This document shows positions 1-57,955 of a stretch of 64,000 bases of DNA, piece by piece. Every line of letters begins with the position of its first letter. Position 1 is the first letter of the stretch. This DNA is from Halocaridina rubra (Eukaryota > Arthropoda > Malacostraca > Decapoda > Atyidae). The translations under genes and the position numbers were made by a program. The stretch lies in the NCBI GenBank assembly GCA_037179515.1, contig JAXCGZ010007581.1:37501-101500 (forward strand), in the 5' to 3' direction. The notes under the pieces were generated by a model. The model made no database searches and had not been told where the DNA came from. It saw only the letters and a program-made list of their open reading frames with translations.

Positions 1-48
1 TTGTTCAGGTACAATATTTCGTTGCTTCATTGTGTTTCAGTGTAAGTT

Positions 49-300
49 TTAAAAATTACATACACTAGATACATATGTCCCCCAATCTGGAAGAGATCTA
101 TCACCGCCTGTTGGAGGGGTATTCGAGGGGCGTGGATATAATTGGAGCCTCAGGCAGAGGGGAGGGGGTGTGGATGTTGCAGGAGACACAGGTGGATATG
201 TGGTGCTGCAAATCCCCCTCCATGCCAGACCAATATACTGTCTGTTAGCTCTCCTGATCATTGAGTCTAGTCCTTGGTGACCTGCGTGTAAGTTCTGCAA
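49..300 (-). pseudogene. Gypsy integrase fragment (zinc-binding region)
   Basis: This 83-codon open stretch begins with LHAGHQGLDSM followed by an arginine-rich helix, which is the H-x3-H half of the integrase HHCC zinc finger of Ty3/Gypsy elements. A frameshift separates it from the cysteine half, and the catalytic core would lie beyond position 1. It follows the RNase H and a stretch with several breaks (300-750) on the minus strand. It is part of the dead element spanning 1-2,810. Confidence 0.65.
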
Positions 301-757
301 TCTTGTGACAGAGGGAGTCTGGGACTACTCAATGTACTCAGCCATGCTCATAGGTGAATGTGGCCAGGTCCTGGGCCATGGCTAGTCTGTCTCTCAGGCT
401 GTAGAAAGGACAGAGACACTAATTCTTGCACCTTTTGGGTGGGCCATTCATCTGCTAATACTCAAGCTATGAGTAGTTGATAAATAGGGTCCTCTTCAGC
501 TGCACTTGAGAGTGTATCCTCATCGATGATGATGCTGTTTTCCTGACCTAGTGCCGACGCAGTAGCCACAGTCATGGTTGCTGCTAGGTTGTCTTCATGG
601 TCGTCGTCCTTTTACTTAGGGGGTGCCCTTAAGGTGGGATACCTGGAGAGGAATTCTGTGGCAGAATTCTTTTTGCCAGGCAGGTACTTAATGGTGAATT
701 TATACTGGAGAGTCTTTTCTTTGAGGCAGAATAACCTTGGATTGATGACGTCTGTCA

Positions 758-1105
758 TTAATGATCGGTGACAAGTGTGAGGGTCGGGCAACCTAATAGG
801 AATAGTTTAGCTTTGTAAATGCAATAGGTGACTTGCAGAGCCTCCCCCTCTACTGCAGCATACCCAGCCTCAGTGGGGGCAAGGTAACGGCTACCACATA
901 GAGCCAGGCACCACCCTCCTTTGCAGCAGAAAGGTATGTCTGCAGAGGTACACAAGCAGTATAGCTGTAAAATGACAAAACTGATGCCTTCTCTGCTCCA
1001 GTCGGTGATTGCTACAGTGGGACTAGTCTTGTCGTACAAGACAAGTCCGTCCTTTGCCAGCTGTGCCTGCTGGAACTTCAGTTGGAGCTGGTTACCCCAA
1101 TACAC
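758..1105 (-). pseudogene. Gypsy RNase H fragment
   Basis: A 115-codon open stretch contains the segment VAITDWSREGI, the motif around the first catalytic Asp of the retroelement RNase H, followed downstream by the Gypsy-type signature SRYLAPTEAGYAAVEGEAL, corresponding to the usual S-R-x-L-x3-E-x-x-Y-x3-E-x-E helix. It ends at LVTDH, the motif holding a later catalytic Asp. Its position between the reverse transcriptase (1,334-1,835) and integrase (49-300) pieces on the same strand agrees with the Gypsy pol order. Confidence 0.75.
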
Positions 1106-1333
1106 CTGTTTACTTGTCGGTTTCTTTAGGAGTTCTTAAAAGATTCCATGATAGGTGCCGTACTCAGGAAGGGGGCCAGCTGGTTCACGAAGCCATGCCA
1201 TGACCTAATGTCTATGATGGTTAGGCAGGTTGGCATGGGGAACTCTCTGATGTTGGAGAGATGCTAGCTGGTGGGCTCATATGACTCCCATCCTAGGTAA
1301 AAGCCCACAAACTCCATCTCTTATTTGCAAAAC

Positions 1334-1835
1334 CTAAATTTTTCCAGTTTGAATGTGATTCTGTTCTTTGCACAGGTGACCAGGGAGTTGTAGGTATGCC
1401 AGAAAACCTCTTCTATGCTGTTGTACATGTAGAGTGTCATCCATGCACTTGTATTTGTGGGGGACATCCTGTATGGCATATTCAAATTGTTGAGTATAGG
1501 CATCTGAAGCAGACCAGTGGTCCATGGGGGTGGGGCAGTACTGATATCTTCCCAAGGGGATGATAAAAGTCAACAAGTTTTGCTCTCCTGGTCCAACTCC
1601 ACCTTGTGGAAACCCCAGAAGGCATCCACCACTGTCTTGAAGGAACGTCTCGGGACACCAGATACCATGTCAAAGGGACAGAGACGTGAAGAGTCTCCCT
1701 CAAGCACGAGGTGTTAAGGCATTGGTAATCAATGGTGCATCTAGGGTGGCCATCTGTTTTAGCCATTGCCACCATCCTGGAGCACCAATCGGTGACTTCA
1801 CCAGAGGGGACAGGCTGTATGATGCCCTGCCGCAC
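1334..1835 (-). pseudogene. Gypsy reverse transcriptase fragment, frameshifted
   Basis: The minus strand encodes GIIQPVPSGEVTDWCSRMVA and then KTDGHPRCTIDYQCLN, the fingers region of Ty3/Gypsy reverse transcriptase. A frameshift leads into FIIPLGRYQYCPTPMDHWSA, the region of the PFG-type motif, and then KCMDDTLHV, a decayed form of the catalytic Y-x-D-D box (here Met-Asp-Asp). At least two frame changes occur between 1,320 and 1,835. The protein is non-functional but the family assignment is clear. Confidence 0.8.
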
Positions 1836-1972
1836 ATCTTTGTTGAGTTGTGCCTTTACCTCTGCCTACCAGTGTGTGTAGACGGCAGTGGGGGTGTGGC
1901 AAACATAAAGCAGGGATCCAGGAGATAAGTGTGTGTGGTACCGGGAGCCAGACATTACTGGGAGTGGCGACC

Positions 1973-2299
1973 TCATAGTGGTGAAGGTGGATGACAAGAA
2001 ATGGCAGTAGGGGAAGGTGAGCAGGTTACTTCCTCCACCATGAGGGGGGATTCAATGGGTATATGGTGTGGGAAGGAGTCGGGTATCAGCCCCAAGCTCT
2101 TACAAACAGTCAGAGACAAGTATAGGTACGGGGCTGATTCTATAAAATAAATCTCCTGCACTGCCAACACACCATCCATGGTATTATGGCATTCTGCAAT
2201 GCCCATACATCGCAGGTGGTGCCCCACCACATCCTTCAAAACTTGTTGATGTGCAGCCTGGGTTGGAGGGTGTTGCAACAAGCAACATCCCCACCACAT
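1973..2299 (-). pseudogene. Gypsy protease/linker fragment
   Basis: The 108-codon stretch contains APYLYLSLTVCKSLGLIPDS, a pattern typical of the region just after the aspartic protease in Gypsy pol (a predicted extended segment followed by CK-LGLIP). The catalytic D-T/S-G triad is not seen in this frame. A short stretch in another frame immediately upstream (2,236-2,330) reads TMAAANTGAKV, a decayed match to the usual active-site neighbourhood. Assignment rests mostly on position between the nucleocapsid and reverse transcriptase pieces. Confidence 0.55.
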
Positions 2300-2378
2300 A
2301 ATACCTTAGCACCTGTGTTGGCTGCGGCCATGGTGGGGATGGCCGCCTCCTCACTAGATGAGGAAACGAACACAGCCA

Positions 2379-2807
2379 TTAGGAGTTGGAGGGATGTAGA
2401 TGCCACCACCACAGCACTAGATACTTCTGTTGAAGGAGCCTTCTTTTTACTCCTGCAACACATCCTGATATGCCCCAATCATAGCAGGTAATGGCCTTGG
2501 CAATGCAGGATCTCTTATCCGTGTGCGAATTCCTGCAAATTCTGCAGGGTTTGGAGGGGGATGGCTGGGAGGTCATGTGCATGGCAGCATCGGCTACCCT
2601 GTTGTTATCCTCCATTGCTGTTGCAAGCTGTGTAGGTGACTTTTGGCGGGAAAAAGACCCTTTAATACCTGTGTCTCTCGCCGCAGCCTGAAAGGCCGAA
2701 CATTTAAATCTAATTTTATCTACACTTTCATACAAAAAAAATTTTGATGGATATTTATTTTTAGCACTGGTGTCACATAAACCTACTATTAATTTATGTA
2801 AAGACAT
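2379..2807 (-). pseudogene. Gypsy Gag nucleocapsid fragment
   Basis: The 142-codon open stretch carries CRICRNSHTDKRSC, a cysteine/histidine knuckle (C-x2-C-x3-H-x5-C), followed by CYDWGISG, in which the second cysteine of the next knuckle has become Trp. In an overlapping frame, GHIRMCC completes that second knuckle, showing a frameshift within it. It is the upstream-most recognisable part of the minus-strand Gypsy element. Confidence 0.6.
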
Positions 2808-3051
2808 AGCATCCCTCAGATTATGACAACATTTAAGGCACTTAAAGGCACACTAGCACCAACTGTGAACATCTTTATAAATATAGACTAATAGGCCTGT
2901 CTGGAGCCTGGAAATCACTAAAAAATCACTCCACAGTACTGCCTGATTAATAGAGACTAGTACTAATGCCTTGATATTGTCTAAAGCTTGTTAGAAAGCC
3001 GACAGAATGATGAGCTGGATATACACGATGGCTTCTAGGTCAGACCACCTG

Positions 3052-3600
3052 TTAACCTATTAAGCGTCATCAACAGCATATACCGTTTACTATTATCCTC
3101 CCAGTACCACCTTCAATGGCGTATGCTGTTCTTAGACATTAAAGGTACTTAAAAAGCTGTCATGGACAAGATATATCATTTACTCGTATAGAAAGTTTGG
3201 GAACATCATCTGGCAACATTTTGAACACAATTAGCTGTAGGTGGTAACCTATGCGGTCAGTGTTTATGAATGCGAGTAATTTTTTTTACTACGCCCTTCA
3301 CAATGAGTGCTAGAAAGAGAAAGAGTTTTTCTTCTGACGATATAGAACTTTTACTTGATGAAGAGGATTCTGATATTGATGGTGCATTGAATTAGGAGAG
3401 CTTTAGTTCCAAATCCTCCAGCGATAATGATGAAAGAGCAGAGTTATCAGCTGAAAATGATAGTGATGATGACATTGCTTTGCCAACCAATGGGACGACG
3501 AGTGGTAGAAAAGACATCCCTTCACTTTTTGTGTTGGCACACAAAGGAATAATTTCATGTTTCAATAACTTCTCTCATGTTTCAATATGAAGTCTTTTGA
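3052..3600 (+). mobile_element. piggyBac-like DNA transposon remnant, 5' end
   Basis: A TTAA tetranucleotide at 3,052-3,055 is followed by CCTATTAAGCGTCATCA and CAGCATATACC, which resembles piggyBac terminal repeats. A partial inverted copy of the same block (GCGTATGCTGTTCTTAG, ending near a second TTAA) lies at about 3,118-3,152. An open segment starting at ATG 3,303 encodes MSARKRKSFSSDDIELLLDE, then an acidic Ser/Asp/Glu-rich stretch interrupted by one stop. This is the usual composition of a piggyBac transposase N-terminus. The catalytic part and the 3' end are absent, so this is a decayed fragment. The region 2,811-3,051 just before it shows nothing recognisable. Confidence 0.5.
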
Positions 3601-4065
3601 AATAAAAACATAAGTAATATTATTTTTTTTTATTTTTTCCTCATGTATTTCATATCCAAACATTTAACCACAACAAAAAATCATAAGCAAAATAAAAAAA
3701 AGTGAATAATAGCATAAAAACTATCATCAGTGTAATGACTGCTAATTAAAAAAAATAGGTGATGGTATGAAAGCAACTGGGTCTTCTGGAGGTTAAGGAA
3801 TACCCAGGCCTCCATGGACTGCCTCCATGATCTAAAGGCGGTGGAAGACATCTCAACCTCGCATTTCTCCGGAGCAGAGGGCATCACAGCACGTGATGCC
3901 CATGGAACACAAGGAGAAGAGGCAACACTTGCCAGTAACAGGGTCGCCATGATGTGTGTTTGGCTCGTTTGCAACCTACGGCTCTGACAAAGAGCTAGTG
4001 AGGTAACCATGACACGGAGGCTGGGGGGCATCCCAAGTGAAGTCTGGAAGAGGTGGCCATGCATT
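3601..4065. other. Unassigned sequence between the piggyBac-like remnant and the CR1 tail
   Basis: This is an AT-rich spacer followed by a less AT-rich block at 3,780-4,060 with one open minus-strand stretch of 127 codons. Its translation does not resemble any family I know and its composition is not convincing as a gene. It may be transposon-derived, but I cannot assign it. Confidence 0.4.
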
Positions 4066-4300
4066 TGTGATTACCTAATTGTGATTACCTAATTGTGTTT
4101 ACGGGAAAGAGCCCAAAGCTCGTATCTTCCCGTCTCCTCATCGGTTCCATTTTATACTTAGTGATACTTATCATACATGTCCTTAAAACTATGGATTGAG
4201 ATAGCATTAACTACCTCCTCGCTTAGCCAATTCCAATTATCAACTACTCTTACACTTAAAAAGTATTTCCTTACGTCCTGCAAAGTTTTCTTACGAAGCT

Positions 4301-5599
4301 TCAAACTATGACCTCTAGTTCTAGTGCCAGCCATATCAAAATATCGATCCCTATCCACTCTATTACAGACTCTGGTAGGTCATTTACATATACAAGGAAC
4401 AAAAGTGGCCCTAAAACTAAACCCTGTGGAATGCCACTACTAACTCTTCTCCATTCAGACACTGAGTGTCTTACTCTAACCCTCTGTTCCCTTCCTTCTA
4501 AGTAAGTTTTTATCCATTCCAAGACATTTACACCTATTCTAGCCATTGCTTGCAGCTTCCTAATAAGTCTCCCATGTGGAACAGTGTCAAACGCTTTCTG
4601 GAAGTCTAGGAATATGCAGTCTGCCCAGCCCTCTCTTTCCTGTAAGATTCGGCTTACCTCATCATAAAATTCTAATAAGTTTGTTACTGTTGATCTACCT
4701 TCTCTGAAGCCATGTTGCCTCACTGACATAAAGTTGAATGATTCCAAGTGATGAGAGATATGTTTCCTTAGTAGTTTCTCCATAACTTTGCAAACTATGC
4801 TGGTCAAGGAAACTTGTCTATAGTTCAGAGCCGTATCCCTCCTTCCCTTTTTGTAGATAGGTATCACGTTTGCTTGTTTCCAGCATCTTGGAATCTTGCC
4901 TGACTCCAGTAACTTTTTAAATATGATACTTAGTGCCACTGATATTGAGTTTGCGCATTTTTTAAGTACATGAGGGGATATGTCATCAGGACCTGTAGCT
5001 TTATGAACATCTAACTCCATCAGCGCTTTGCATACCTCTGTGGCTGTAAGGTTGATGTTCTCTAATACCGGCCCGTGAGCTTCTATCTCTGCAATCTGAG
5101 GGGGTGGGGTATTTTCTACTGTAAATACTGACTGAAACTCCTTGACCAATTCTTTGCAGATCTCTTCATCCGTCTCAGTGATGCTTCCATCCGCTCTCTT
5201 TATCCTTAAAACCTGTTCTTTTACCTTCAGTTTTCCTCTGATAAAGCTGTGGAAAAGCTTGGGATTTTCTTTAGCCTTCCTGGTGATGTCCCTCTCATAG
5301 TCTCTCTCTGCCTCTCTTCTTTTACTTAGGTAGTCATTTCTTGCTCTTTTGTAGGTTTGCCAGGCATTTATGTTTTTTCTCCTCCTATACCTTTTCCAGC
5401 ATTTGTCTCTCCACTCCTTAGCTCTTTTACACTCATTATCGAACCATTTCTCTCTGGCATGAATTCCACCTACATTGGTGACAGGTACGCAGCAATCTAC
5501 TATATTCCCATATTTCTCACAAAAGATGTCATGCATTTCTTGTACAGATATGTTGTAAAATAAGGTTCTCCAGTCAATAACTGCAAAAAGCTCATTCAT
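4301..5599 (-). pseudogene. CR1 reverse transcriptase ORF, lacking the catalytic FADD box
   Basis: This 432-codon ORF encodes the linker and reverse transcriptase of a CR1-clade LINE, which would copy element RNA at a nicked chromosomal site. Visible motifs in order are KATGPDDISPHVLKK (finger motif), KQANVIPIYKKG, NYRQVSLTSIVCKVMEKLL, RQHGFREGRSTVTNL, CIFLDFQKAFDTVPH (motif A, first catalytic Asp), and SSGIPQGLVLGPLLFLVYVN (motif B). Motif C (the FADD box) and the thumb are missing because of the deletion at about 4,365, after which the frame reads through into a few residues of unrelated frame. It looks recently active, with no premature stop before the junction. Confidence 0.88.
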
Positions 5600-5605
5600 T
5601 TTGAT

Positions 5606-6070
5606 TTAATCTCCTTTCGGATAGTTCCTCCTTATGTCCTCAGTGCCTCTACTCTCAAGCAGAATATCTTCAATGATATACTCCATGAACAACACACAGT
5701 GGTCACTCTTTCCAATTGGCGGTACATACTCAATTTTTTCAATATCCAACACATTATCTGTGAATACTAGATCAAGTAGTGATGGCTCATCCCCACCCCT
5801 GGCCCTCGTTGGTTCCATTACATGTTGGTGTAGGAAATTCCCTTGTACGCAATCTAGGAATCTTGCCCCGAATGAGTCCTCACCACTGTGTGGGTCAAGA
5901 TTTATCCAATCTATCTCTTTATGATTAAAGTCTCCCATAATAAAAACCCTACATTTTCTCTCCCGTGCCATGTTAACAACTGAATCCATGACTTCAATAG
6001 TACTTATATGACTTTCCTCATAAACTTCTAGCCTATTCTGGTTCCTTGGTGGGTTATATACAACAGTTAG
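5606..6070 (-). pseudogene. CR1 endonuclease C-terminal part
   Basis: The frame 5,606-5,989, which extends upstream to about 6,070, encodes the second half of an APE-like endonuclease. It includes VFIMGDFNHKEIDW (the G-D-F-N motif), a region rich in acidic residues, LLDLVFTDN, and GKSDHCVLF (the S-D-H catalytic motif). The first half of the domain is missing because the copy is 5'-truncated at 6,072, exactly where another CR1 tail begins. A stop and seven codons separate it from the reverse-transcriptase ORF. Confidence 0.85.
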
Positions 6071-6072
6071 TT

Positions 6073-6170
6073 GTGATTACCTAATTGTGTTTACGGGAAA
6101 GAGCCCAAAGCTCGTATCTTCCCGTCTCCTGATCGGTTCCATTTAATATTTAGTGATACTAAGTAAGTGA
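6073..6170 (-). mobile_element. Short 5'-truncated CR1 tail
   Basis: About 100 bp repeat the last part of the CR1 element (complement of GTGATTACCTAATTGTG followed by the GGGAAAGAGCCCAAAGCTCG block), nearly identical to 4,080-4,160. It abuts the truncated 5' end of the neighbouring CR1 copy in the same orientation, so two CR1 ends lie head to tail. Confidence 0.85.
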
Positions 6171-6756
6171 TACTAGGGCGTAAGTTCCAAATCACTATGC
6201 CATGATCGAGGTTAAGGAGTTATACGAGCATTGACAGAACACAATTTCATTATGTGACAGGTGAAATGTGACAAACTACTGGAGAGTGTGGAAGGCGTGA
6301 AGACATACATTAGGGAAAGCTTATCATACAGGAAATAATTAGATGGTCCCCTTCCCTTATGCTGTATGAAAATTTCAGTGGGGGTGCTAGAATATTGGCA
6401 GCAAAGAAGTCCAAAGTTATTAAGGGATGACTGCAGTTTTATAAAGCGCCACAAACTGGAGAACTTGAAAATAATGGGAGAATCAGTGTCAGCCAAAAAA
6501 GATTCAACAGAGTCCATTTGTAAATACCCCAGGTCCTCAACTGTAATAAATAGGCCCTTTCTGAAAGAAAATGCTGGATGGCACATTATTTCATAAGGAT
6601 GCCAAGCAGGCCCCTGGATTCAGGGCTTATATGGATCGTCCATCTGGTGCTATATGGTAAAGCCAAAGGACATATGATCAAGACTGGCGTGTGTACAACC
6701 TGCAAAATTCGGGTGCACTTAAATATAAAAATAAGCGTCTACCATAATGAGGCTAG

Positions 6757-7082
6757 ATTTTGAATACGAGTTGACTGATTTGATGCTTACCTAAATTTAA
6801 GACATTATAAATGTCTACTTCTCTGATTGCTAATAGTAAGAATTTTACTAATATTAATAGTGATATACTTTGATAAGAATTTGAGCTTGTTTGTATTTTA
6901 AATTTTGAATACGAGTTAACTGATTTGATGTTTACCTAAATTCAAGACATTGTAGATATGAAAGTTTCTCTGTTTTATTAAAATTTGCTTAATTTTGCTA
7001 CTTATCTGATTGCTAATAGTAAGAATTTCATTAATATGAAGCATGGTATTATTTAATAATGAATTTGAGTTTGTTTGTATCT
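6757..7082. repeat. Imperfect tandem duplication, units about 145 and 180 bp
   Basis: Two consecutive units start with ATTTTGAATACGAGTT at 6,757 and 6,902. They share GACTGATTTGATG-type, CCTAAATT-AAGACATT, TGATTGCTAATAGTAAGAA and TTGAGTTTGTTTGTAT blocks in the same order. The second unit has an extra ~35 bp in the middle. The duplication lies within the broken Tigger element. The rest of this gap (7,083-7,680) is AT-rich with no recognisable feature. Confidence 0.8.
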
Positions 7083-7867
7083 AGGTTGTAACAGGAAGTT
7101 ATTAAAGAACTCAGTGCCCAATGTACTGACTATTTACCATCCTCCTATAAGAACACTAAATCTTAAAAGGGCTTGAACTTAAGCTATTAAGTATATGAGT
7201 TATTAAGTATGCAGTATAAGTAAATATCATTAACTTATCCAAATTAAATAAAGTTGCTTTGTTCACATGTTCAGTTGAATTATTTACCTTTTGTTGGCTA
7301 TGTTCGTCCATTGTAGATTTCCACCCAAGAAGGTGGAATAGGTCATGGCGGACCTGTATGGTCGATAATATTGATAGCATTTTGTCATGTTCTTTACTGT
7401 AATAATGTGTTACGTTCTTTATCATATTGATTTAGCTTAATTTTTTATATTTCATGTATATTTTACTGCCATCCTTTCTTTTTTTAATATTATTTACTTA
7501 TGTCAGAGATGTGCAAGTACAGTATTAATAGTTACGTAAGTGTTCTAGCCTTGCCATGCTGACAGCAGGGTCGGACAATGTACATCTCAGAAATTTTCAG
7601 GATTTTGAGTAACCACTTGTTGGGTTACATAAATAATAAAGTATTGGCGAATTTTTATTAACCCAACAACAAGTAAAGGTTGCCAGGCCTTACACTACTA
7701 CTTTTGTTCTGGCAATTTAATAAGGAGGCTTGGGTGACAGTTATTCTTTTTCTCGATTGGTTCCATCACTGCTTTATACTTAAAGTCAAGAAATACCAGG
7801 AAAGGGAAAGCCATTCAAGTGTTCTTCTTACTATAGACAATGTTCCAAGCCATCCCATATGATTAAT

Positions 7868-8440
7868 ATAATTACCTAAGTGTGCTTGCAGGAAAGAGCC
7901 CTATGCTCGTAACTCCCCGTCTCCTGGTCGATTACATTTTTGTCCTCAGTGACACATCATACTTGTCCTTAAAACTATGAATTGAGTTAGCATTAACTAC
8001 CTCCTCGATTAGCGAATTCCAATCTTCAACTAACAATTCTTACACTAAAAAAGTAAAGTACTTCCTTACATCTGCAGAGAAATTTTCTTACGAAGCTTCA
8101 AACTATAACCTCTAGTTCTAAAGCCAGCCAGATCAAAATATCAATCCCTATCCACTCTGCCATAGCCATCATGGAATTTAAAAGCCGTTACCAAATCCAC
8201 CCTCTTAATTCTAGCTTTGAGTGATGGTAAGTCTAATTCTCTCAGCATCTACTTATAGCTGAGACTGCATATTTCTGGCACCAGTTTCATGGCATGTCTT
8301 TGAACTTTTTCCAGCTTAATTATGTGCTTTTTCAAGTGTGGATTTCAAAAGGGGGCTGCATAGTCAAGCTTTGGCCTCACATAGGTTACATAAATATTTC
8401 TATGAGAGTTAAAGCTTTGAATTTCTCTTCCTATTTCTGA
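7868..8440 (-). mobile_element. 5'-truncated CR1 inserted in the Tigger transposase
   Basis: The sequence begins with the CR1 3'-terminal block (AATTACCTAAGTGTGCTTGC, related to 4,080-4,110) and continues through the C-terminal CR1 coding region on the minus strand. It breaks off soon after the ACATAAATATTTCT block at about 8,395. Tigger coding sequence stops just before it (7,860) and resumes just after it (8,455), so this CR1 is younger than the Tigger. About 25 Tigger codons are missing across the insertion. Confidence 0.85.
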
Positions 8441-8959
8441 ATACGACAGCTGCAGCTGCTTGATCAAGGCATCATAGAGTACATGAAGGAGATGTATGCC
8501 CGCTCTACCTTAACCAGAATTTGTGCTGTACTTGATGCTCACTCAGAGAGCATCAAAAGAAATTATGGATGAATTTCTCAATCGAGACTGTGATTCAACT
8601 TATTGCTGAGCGTATTAGCTCCCTAAGGCCCGAGACAATTAATGCCTGTAGGAAGGTACTATGGAGTGAAATAAAGATTTTAAAGCCTTCCCAAAATCGA
8701 TGTCGAAGTCTGAAAGAATTTGCAGGGAGCTGATGAGTAGGTGAGGAAGATTTCACTGACATGATCGAGGATGCTGTTCAAATTCACAATGACAAATATC
8801 GTCATATTTTTACTACATCCTGCATGAACTACTAAGCAAACGAAGCATAAAAAAGGAACATGAGTTGAAGTAGCTCTAATTCTAAACTGCCATGGTAAAG
8901 AACCTGAAAATGCTGGCCAATATTTGAAGAAAGAAATGTTGCATAACATACATAACAAT

Positions 8960-9958
8960 GACTCTCATGAGTAACATAACATTAACTTGCTAACTACATG
9001 CTTAATCAAAGGATTTAAGCAAAATATTTATTGAGTTGACCTGCTATATTTTGCTCAAAAGTAAAGTATTTGAAGAGGAATCTCAAAATATACCACATTT
9101 TACTATAAATTCAACTACTGGGAAAAAATGTCAAAGATTTTTCTTTCAATAATATACTCTTCCAAAAGATAACTACAATATTCAGCCCAAACTTTCTTTT
9201 TACAATTTACAATATGTTAAAGTATTCTTAGTACTATATATAATCTATACAATGGTTGATTAATTTCTTATGCATCGTTAATATCAGCATAAAAATATGG
9301 CACATCTATGCATAATGCAAAATAATTATATACAGCATTACGAATTCATCTTAATTCCTAAAAAAATTTATGTGCAAAACAAGCAGTATATTAGCTTGGT
9401 TATAAGTTTGTTAATTAGATTATCGTATATTATATAATAAAAGTATAATTCTAAGTTTCTCTCTGAAACAACTGCTATAAAGATTATCTGGATCAACGAT
9501 ATAATCCATAGAAAATATCATAGCATACATTAAGGTATGTAACTTATCTTATAGTCACTTTATGGTATTCTGAATGTCTATTTATATTGTTTACTCTATC
9601 CTGACAAGTAATATGAAATCATAAGTGTTGAGGAAAATATTACACTCATATTTTCCACTAATTATCTGTTAAGTACAATGATCAGTTTTATTTTGTCAGA
9701 ACAGTGAAAACAACAATACAGTACTTGAAGTAAATTACATGAAAACAAAATAGAAGTATTTTGTCATGTAATATTCAATGCATTCCAGAAATTATCCATG
9801 TTTCTATAATAATTTTTAAGCAGACTCAGAACTATAGTTACAATAAGGCAAAGTGAAGTTGTATAATCAATACTGAACACCAATGTCAGTATCAAACAAT
9901 CTAATCTTTATACTCCTACGAAGGGAAGATAGGTTGTAAACTCTTCATCATATAATAT
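8960..9958. other. 3' flank of the ankyrin/DPY-30 gene; no other gene seen
   Basis: This AT-rich sequence lies downstream of the last exon of the minus-strand gene. It would contain that gene's 3' untranslated region and otherwise shows no coding pattern or repeat. Confidence 0.5.
9687..9692 (-). terminator. Candidate polyadenylation signal AATAAA of the ankyrin/DPY-30 gene
   Basis: AATAAA is read on the minus strand about 270 nt past the stop codon at 9,959-9,961. In AT-rich DNA this hexamer is common by chance, so it is only a candidate. Confidence 0.3.
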
Positions 9959-57425
<47,467 letters not shown>

Positions 57426-57860
57426 CTGAGGGAAAAATTAAAAGATTATTAAGAAGAATGAGATTGCCACCGCTTTATTCCCCCATTTTTTCAGTCACTT
57501 CTTAACTAATGCAAGGAATACAAGGAACTAATGTGTTCCCCAAGAGCAATATGGATCATAATCTATTAACGAAATTAAAACTGGACATTCAATGCAGCAA
57601 ATAAAACAGCAATGAGGCGTCTAGAATGAATGGACAACTATTAAAAGAGAGAAATTAATAAATTCTAGAGCTACAGATATAAGTTTCAAAGATTATACAG
57701 AGGCTCATACAGGTATTTCTTAATCTTGCAGGATAGCATACTCAGAGCAAGTCACTAAAGAATGACTCCTCCCCCCCAAAAAAAGCTTGAGCTTCTAGGC
57801 TACCAAAAAACCTGATAAAACGACACTTTATCTATATACCTCTTAATTTGCGTATTTTAC
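57426..57860. other. Upstream intron, no recognisable feature
   Basis: No convincing upstream exon was found here. Confidence 0.5.
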
Positions 57861-57955
57861 GGTAATTACCTAATTGTGCTTACAGGAAAGAGCCAAGTGC
57901 ACGTTACTCCCCGTCTCCTGGCCGGTTCCACTTTTTCTACCTAGTGACTAACTCT
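57861..57955 (-). mobile_element. Short CR1 tail
   Basis: GGTAATTACCTAATTGTGCTT, then ACAGGAAAGAGCCAAG and CCCCGTCTCCTGGCCGGTTCC, the 3'-terminal block of the CR1 family, about 95 bp. Confidence 0.88.

Larger units (their letters stand above)
1..2810 (-). mobile_element. Degraded Ty3/Gypsy retrotransposon, gag to integrase, truncated by the window edge
   Basis: Reading the minus strand from 2,810 down to 1, the pieces occur in the standard Ty3/Gypsy order: nucleocapsid zinc knuckle, aspartic-protease region, reverse transcriptase, RNase H, then the integrase zinc-binding region. Each piece lies in a different frame with stops between, so the copy is dead. No LTR is visible: the 3' half lies left of the window, and nothing LTR-like is recognisable at 2,810-3,050. 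Domain order and motif content make the class call firm; the clade within Gypsy is not determined. Confidence 0.85.
4066..6072 (-). mobile_element. CR1-like LINE with endonuclease and reverse transcriptase, internally deleted
   Basis: On the minus strand the element runs from 6,072 (5'-truncated, inside the endonuclease) to a 3' end at about 4,066. It encodes an APE-type endonuclease part, a long reverse-transcriptase ORF, and the C-terminal region shared by the other CR1 copies in this window. The 3' end carries two copies of a short repeat (complement of GTGATTACCTAATT), as CR1 elements often do. At about 4,365 the sequence jumps from the RT motif YVNDLPES directly to the C-terminal RDRYFDMAG region. 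By comparison with the copy at 21,350-22,880, about 0.6 kb is missing, including the F-A-D-D catalytic box. The element cannot transpose on its own. Confidence 0.9.
6200..8950 (+). mobile_element. Tigger/pogo transposon remnant, interrupted twice
   Basis: Plus-strand pieces of a Tigger-type (pogo/Tc1-mariner superfamily) transposase occur in order. KRHKLENLKIMGESVSA lies near 6,445, in the region between the DNA-binding and DDE domains. MPSRPLDSG near 6,600 follows the site of the first catalytic Asp. NKEAWVTVILFLDWF and then LLTIDNVPSHP (second catalytic Asp) lie at 7,715-7,860. LDQGIIEYMKEMYARSTL starts near 8,463 (third catalytic Asp), and the C-terminal region continues to about 8,750. 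The 6,757-7,680 interval holds a local duplication and unassigned AT-rich DNA; a CR1 occupies 7,868-8,440. Many stops make it non-functional. Terminal repeats were not found. Confidence 0.75.

Noticed and set aside
574..2691. Plus-strand open stretches between 570 and 2,700
   Set aside because: They are antisense shadows of the minus-strand Gypsy coding regions.
3681..4064. A minus-strand 127-codon ORF as a gene
   Set aside because: No family resemblance and a low-complexity end; attempts to read the plus strand as a transposase C-terminus did not hold in one frame.
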